From Clostridiales bacterium (GTDB lineage: Bacteria > Bacillota > Clostridia > Saccharofermentanales > Saccharofermentanaceae): a DNA stretch of 64,000 bases. Made by a program: the position numbers and the translations under genes. Every line of letters starts with the position of its first letter. The first letter of the stretch is position 1. Location: NCBI GenBank assembly GCA_017478485.1, contig JAFVDI010000031.1, forward strand, positions 62,001-126,000, written 5' to 3'. Below, piece after piece: positions 61,632 through 64,000 of this stretch. The notes beneath the pieces are model-generated. The model saw nothing but the letters and a program-made list of their open reading frames with translations, was not told the origin of the DNA and did no database searches.

Positions 61632-61705
61632 AATCGGGCATCAAACCGCACATATTTGCCTTAATGGCTTATAATATGTTTTGGTGATGCCCGATTCCTT
61701 TTTTA
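61632..61705 (+). promoter_or_regulatory. Inverted repeat enclosing the rplI -10 element
   Basis: AATCGGGCATCA (61632-61643) and TGATGCCCGATT (61685-61696) are perfect 12-bp arms with a 41-base loop, followed by CCTTTTTTA. TATAAT (61670-61675) lies in the loop, so transcription of rplI would begin within or just before the 3' arm, while read-through RNA from upstream would form the whole hairpin. Confidence 0.6.
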
Positions 61706-61734
61706 TCGGGAATAAACAATTCAGGAGAATACTT

Positions 61735-62178
61735 ATGAAAGTCATACTTCTTTCAGATGTTAAGAATCTCGGCAAGGCCGGTGATGTGGTCAATGCCAGC
61801 GACGGATATGCAAGGAATTTCCTTTTCAAGCAGGGTCTTGCAAAGGAGATGACTGCCGCAGGACTTAACGAAGTTAAGGTACAGGCAGGAGCAAAGGCTG
61901 AGCATGAGAGGAGAGCTCTTGCCGAGGCTCAGGAGACAAAGAAGACCATCGAAGGCAAGACTTTTGAAGTCAAGGCCAGAGGCGGTGCTGACGGCAGACT
62001 CTACGGAGCTGTTACCGCTGCTGATATTTCAGACACTCTCAAGGCATCCGGTTTCGAGATCGAGAAGAAGAAGGTCGTTATCAACAACCCAATCAAGAAC
62101 ACGGGAATCTTTTCTGTTCGCGTTAAGCTTCACCCCAAGGTTTCAGCTGATATTAACGTTGAAGTCGTTGTTAACTGA
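61735..62178 (+). CDS. rplI: 50S ribosomal protein L9
   Basis: 147 residues from ATG 61735, behind CAGGAGA; a longer frame from 61681 covers the hairpin and is less likely. [19 protein letters not shown] and [13 protein letters not shown] are the L9 N-terminal domain. A long helix (about 41-75) and the C-terminal domain follow ([19 protein letters not shown]). The order rplI-dnaB is common in Bacillota. Confidence 0.95.
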   Translation: MKVILLSDVKNLGKAGDVVNASDGYARNFLFKQGLAKEMTAAGLNEVKVQAGAKAEHERRALAEAQETKKTIEGKTFEVKARGGADGRLYGAVTAADISDTLKASGFEIEKKKVVINNPIKNTGIFSVRVKLHPKVSADINVEVVVN

Positions 62179-62193
62179 CCGGAGCTGATAAAG

Positions 62194-63822
62194 ATGAACG
62201 AAGATCCCGGATACATGGATAATCTTATAGATTCGGCTGCTCCCGCGCAGGAAGACACCGTCGAGATCGAGATGGCGCTCCTGTCTCTTTGCATGCGCAA
62301 GGACAAGGCCATGCTTGAGGCGGTCGAGAGCAGGCTCGTTAAGGAGGATTTTTCTGATCCCCGCAACGTACTGATCTTCGGCACCATAGTCGACATGTTC
62401 CTCAGCAATTCCAGCATTGACCGTTTCACGGTTACCAATGAGCTCGAGCGCAAAGGAGAGCTGGAACATGCGGGCGGACTCCGCTATATCTATAAGGTCG
62501 GAGAGACGACAGCCGTTTCATCCAGCATCCAGAGCTACATTTCAGCGATCCGGGAGAAGAGTGATAAGAGCAAGCTCTTAAAAGAGATCGATAAGGTCAG
62601 GGGACTGGCCGTAAGCGGTGAGAAGAGGGCATCAGAAGTCGTTGACTATGCCATCTCATCCATTTCCGCACTTAAGACTACCGGTGAGACCAAGGGATTT
62701 GAGTCACTTTCATCAGTCCTCAAGACCGTAATGGTCGAGATGGGCGAGGAACTCAAGCCCGACAGCAACAGCAAGCTCGTAAAACTGGGTTTCCCCAAGC
62801 TCGACGAGATGCTTGCCGGAGGTCTTAAACCCGGTTCTCTCAATATCCTTGCCGCCAGACCTGCCATGGGTAAGACGGCTCTTGCCATCAACATGGCAGC
62901 CAATGTCGCAGCCACCAATAAGCCGGTAGCGATATTTTCACTCGAAATGTCCAAACAGGAAGTCGCGAAGAGGTTCATGTCAGCTTCAATGAACAAGCCT
63001 CTGACGCAGATCCTGTATTCACATAAGATGACTAACGATGACAAGAGGGAGATCAACAATGCCGTCGTTAAGCTTTCGGATTTCCCGGTCTACATCGACG
63101 ATACATCGGATATCAATCCGGTAACCATGAAATCCAAGCTTACCGAGCTTGCAGCAAAACCTGAATCCTGCCCAGCACTTGTAGTCGTCGACTACCTGCA
63201 GCTCATGAGCCTTCCCGGCAACGGCAACAGGTCGCGTAACGAAGAGGTTACCACTATCTCAAGGCAGCTCAAGCTCCTGGCAAAAGAGTTCGGGGTGCCT
63301 ATAATTGCGCTCTCACAGCTTTCAAGAGGCGCCGCAAAGAGAGATGACCATACACCGCAGCTTTCTGATTTGAGAGACTCCGGTGCCATTGAGCAGGACG
63401 CCGATACGGTCATGTTCATCGACCGTCCTGACTACTACAAGACAAGTGATGATGCTGCTCCCAAGAACGGCGACGGAGAAGAACCCGCCAGGGAGCAGAA
63501 CAGCGATAACGACAACGTCGTAAAGGATGCTTATATCTACCTGTCCAAGAACCGTCAGGGAAGGACCGGAAGGGATAAGGTCTGCTGGATCGCAAGAAAG
63601 ACGTTGTTCTACGAATTCGACAAGAACAGACACGATCCTGATGAGGATGCAAGCCCGTACACAAGAACCCAGGATTCGGACAGCGCGGCTTCGAACTATG
63701 TCTTCGAAGAGGAGGCTCCTGTCAGCGCGCCCGACAATTATGAGGAACCGCCCATGGAACCTGTTGATGACGAGCTTTTTGCAAATCCGAACAACGATTT
63801 TGACAGTGGCTTTTTGGAATAA
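62194..63822 (+). CDS. dnaB: Replicative DNA helicase
   Basis: 542 residues, about 100 longer than typical. The N-terminal domain lies at about 27-125. The RecA-type core has LAARPAMGKTALAINMA (Walker A, near 222), SLEMSKQEVAKRFM, VVDYLQLM (Walker B, near 330) and DLRDSGAIEQDADTVMFIDR near 390. An insertion near 415-435 (KNGDGEEPAREQNSDND) lies before AYIYLSKNRQGRTG, and the last 60 residues form an acidic, disordered tail (EEEAPVSAPDNYEEPPMEP). The core motifs are intact. Starts 15 bases after rplI. Confidence 0.95.
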   Translation: MNEDPGYMDNLIDSAAPAQEDTVEIEMALLSLCMRKDKAMLEAVESRLVKEDFSDPRNVLIFGTIVDMFLSNSSIDRFTVTNELERKGELEHAGGLRYIYKVGETTAVSSSIQSYISAIREKSDKSKLLKEIDKVRGLAVSGEKRASEVVDYAISSISALKTTGETKGFESLSSVLKTVMVEMGEELKPDSNSKLVKLGFPKLDEMLAGGLKPGSLNILAARPAMGKTALAINMAANVAATNKPVAIFSLEMSKQEVAKRFMSASMNKPLTQILYSHKMTNDDKREINNAVVKLSDFPVYIDDTSDINPVTMKSKLTELAAKPESCPALVVVDYLQLMSLPGNGNRSRNEEVTTISRQLKLLAKEFGVPIIALSQLSRGAAKRDDHTPQLSDLRDSGAIEQDADTVMFIDRPDYYKTSDDAAPKNGDGEEPAREQNSDNDNVVKDAYIYLSKNRQGRTGRDKVCWIARKTLFYEFDKNRHDPDEDASPYTRTQDSDSAASNYVFEEEAPVSAPDNYEEPPMEPVDDELFANPNNDFDSGFLE

Positions 63823-64000
63823 ATGAAGAACGAGGCAGGGAACAGTCTGAGACACGAGCTATCCCAGAGAGTTGGGAATTTCTGCCGTGAAAAAGGACTG
63901 CTTGACTGCGATGCGGTCATCACGGGCTGTTCCGGCGGACCGGATTCAGTAGCTCTCCTGCTCCTGCTTTCTGACCTGATCAAAGAGTCCGGAAAGCCCG
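63823..64000 (+). CDS. tilS: tRNA(Ile)-lysidine synthetase (partial)
   Basis: Starts at ATG 63823, directly at the dnaB stop (TAAATG), and runs off the window after 59 codons. GCSGGPDSVALLLLLSDL is the PP-loop motif SGGxDS of TilS, which converts cytidine 34 of tRNA-Ile to lysidine so that AUA is read as Ile. The N-terminal helix (NEAGNSLRHELSQRVGNFCREK-type) is usual. Confidence 0.88.
   Translation, partial: MKNEAGNSLRHELSQRVGNFCREKGLLDCDAVITGCSGGPDSVALLLLLSDLIKESGKP

Noticed and set aside
1..64000. CRISPR arrays, insertion sequences, rRNA genes
   Set aside because: No regularly spaced repeats, transposase or rRNA sequence was seen on reading both strands.

Overview
The window comes from a Gram-positive Firmicute of the class Clostridia, probably an anaerobic gut or rumen type. 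The evidence is strong AGGAGG ribosome-binding sites, a tryptophan T-box leader, the rpsF-ssb-rpsR / rplI / dnaB order, many lipobox-type lipoproteins, a LytS-type sensor fused to a SpoIIE-like phosphatase, and moderate GC content. No species can be named from sequence alone. Most of the window is ordinary chromosome; the surface-sugar region (0-10.4 kb) and the stretch at about 48.8-51 kb look like accessory DNA.

Region by region: 0-6.8 kb holds the tail of a membrane protein, a complete six-gene pseudaminic acid operon (pseB-C-F-I-H-G) and a convergent GT52/sialyltransferase-like gene that is a good candidate for the transferase. 7-10.4 kb is a complete dTDP-L-rhamnose operon (rmlB-D-C-A). 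10.4-18.4 kb (minus strand) is trpE-G-D-C-F-B-A followed by pepT, behind a promoter and a long T-box leader that carries two T-box motifs. 18.7-25.5 kb holds membrane and regulatory genes, including a cytosolic sugar-binding-protein/GGDEF fusion and an unpartnered HerA-like ATPase. 25.5-27.7 kb is a small minus-strand operon (vanZ-like, metallo-hydrolase, 40-residue ORF, acetyltransferase). 27.8-37.8 kb has an ABC exporter, a 7TM-PP2C phosphatase, HAD, MATE, three Thr/Pro- or Lys/Pro-linker lipoproteins, larE and tcdA.

38-48.8 kb contains several small orphan proteins, a second PP2C phosphatase with a LytS-type membrane domain, HU, an alpha/beta hydrolase, a membrane protein plus OmpR/VanS-type two-component system whose promoters lie so close to the start codons that the mRNAs look leaderless, and two lipoproteins. 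48.8-51 kb is a small accessory patch: a truncated ORF, a hipBA toxin-antitoxin module with three evenly spaced operators, and a fragment of a type I restriction methyltransferase. 51-57 kb has an S41 peptidase, an esterase-like lipoprotein, tRNA-Val, putP and a zinc-ribbon protein. 57.2-64 kb is housekeeping: prfA, a Sua5/TsaC protein fused to a catalytically dead LMW-phosphatase-like domain, rpsF-ssb-rpsR, rplI, dnaB and the start of tilS.

Functional links: the pse, GT52 and rml genes supply nucleotide-activated sugars for cell-surface glycans. TsaC and TcdA act at the two ends of the t6A/ct6A tRNA modification pathway. Two RsbU-like phosphatases with different membrane sensors suggest two inputs to partner-switching regulation. 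The points most worth following are the two-motif trp leader, the Sua5-pseudophosphatase fusion, the hipBA operator array next to a decayed restriction gene, and the shared palindromes in front of unrelated membrane genes.
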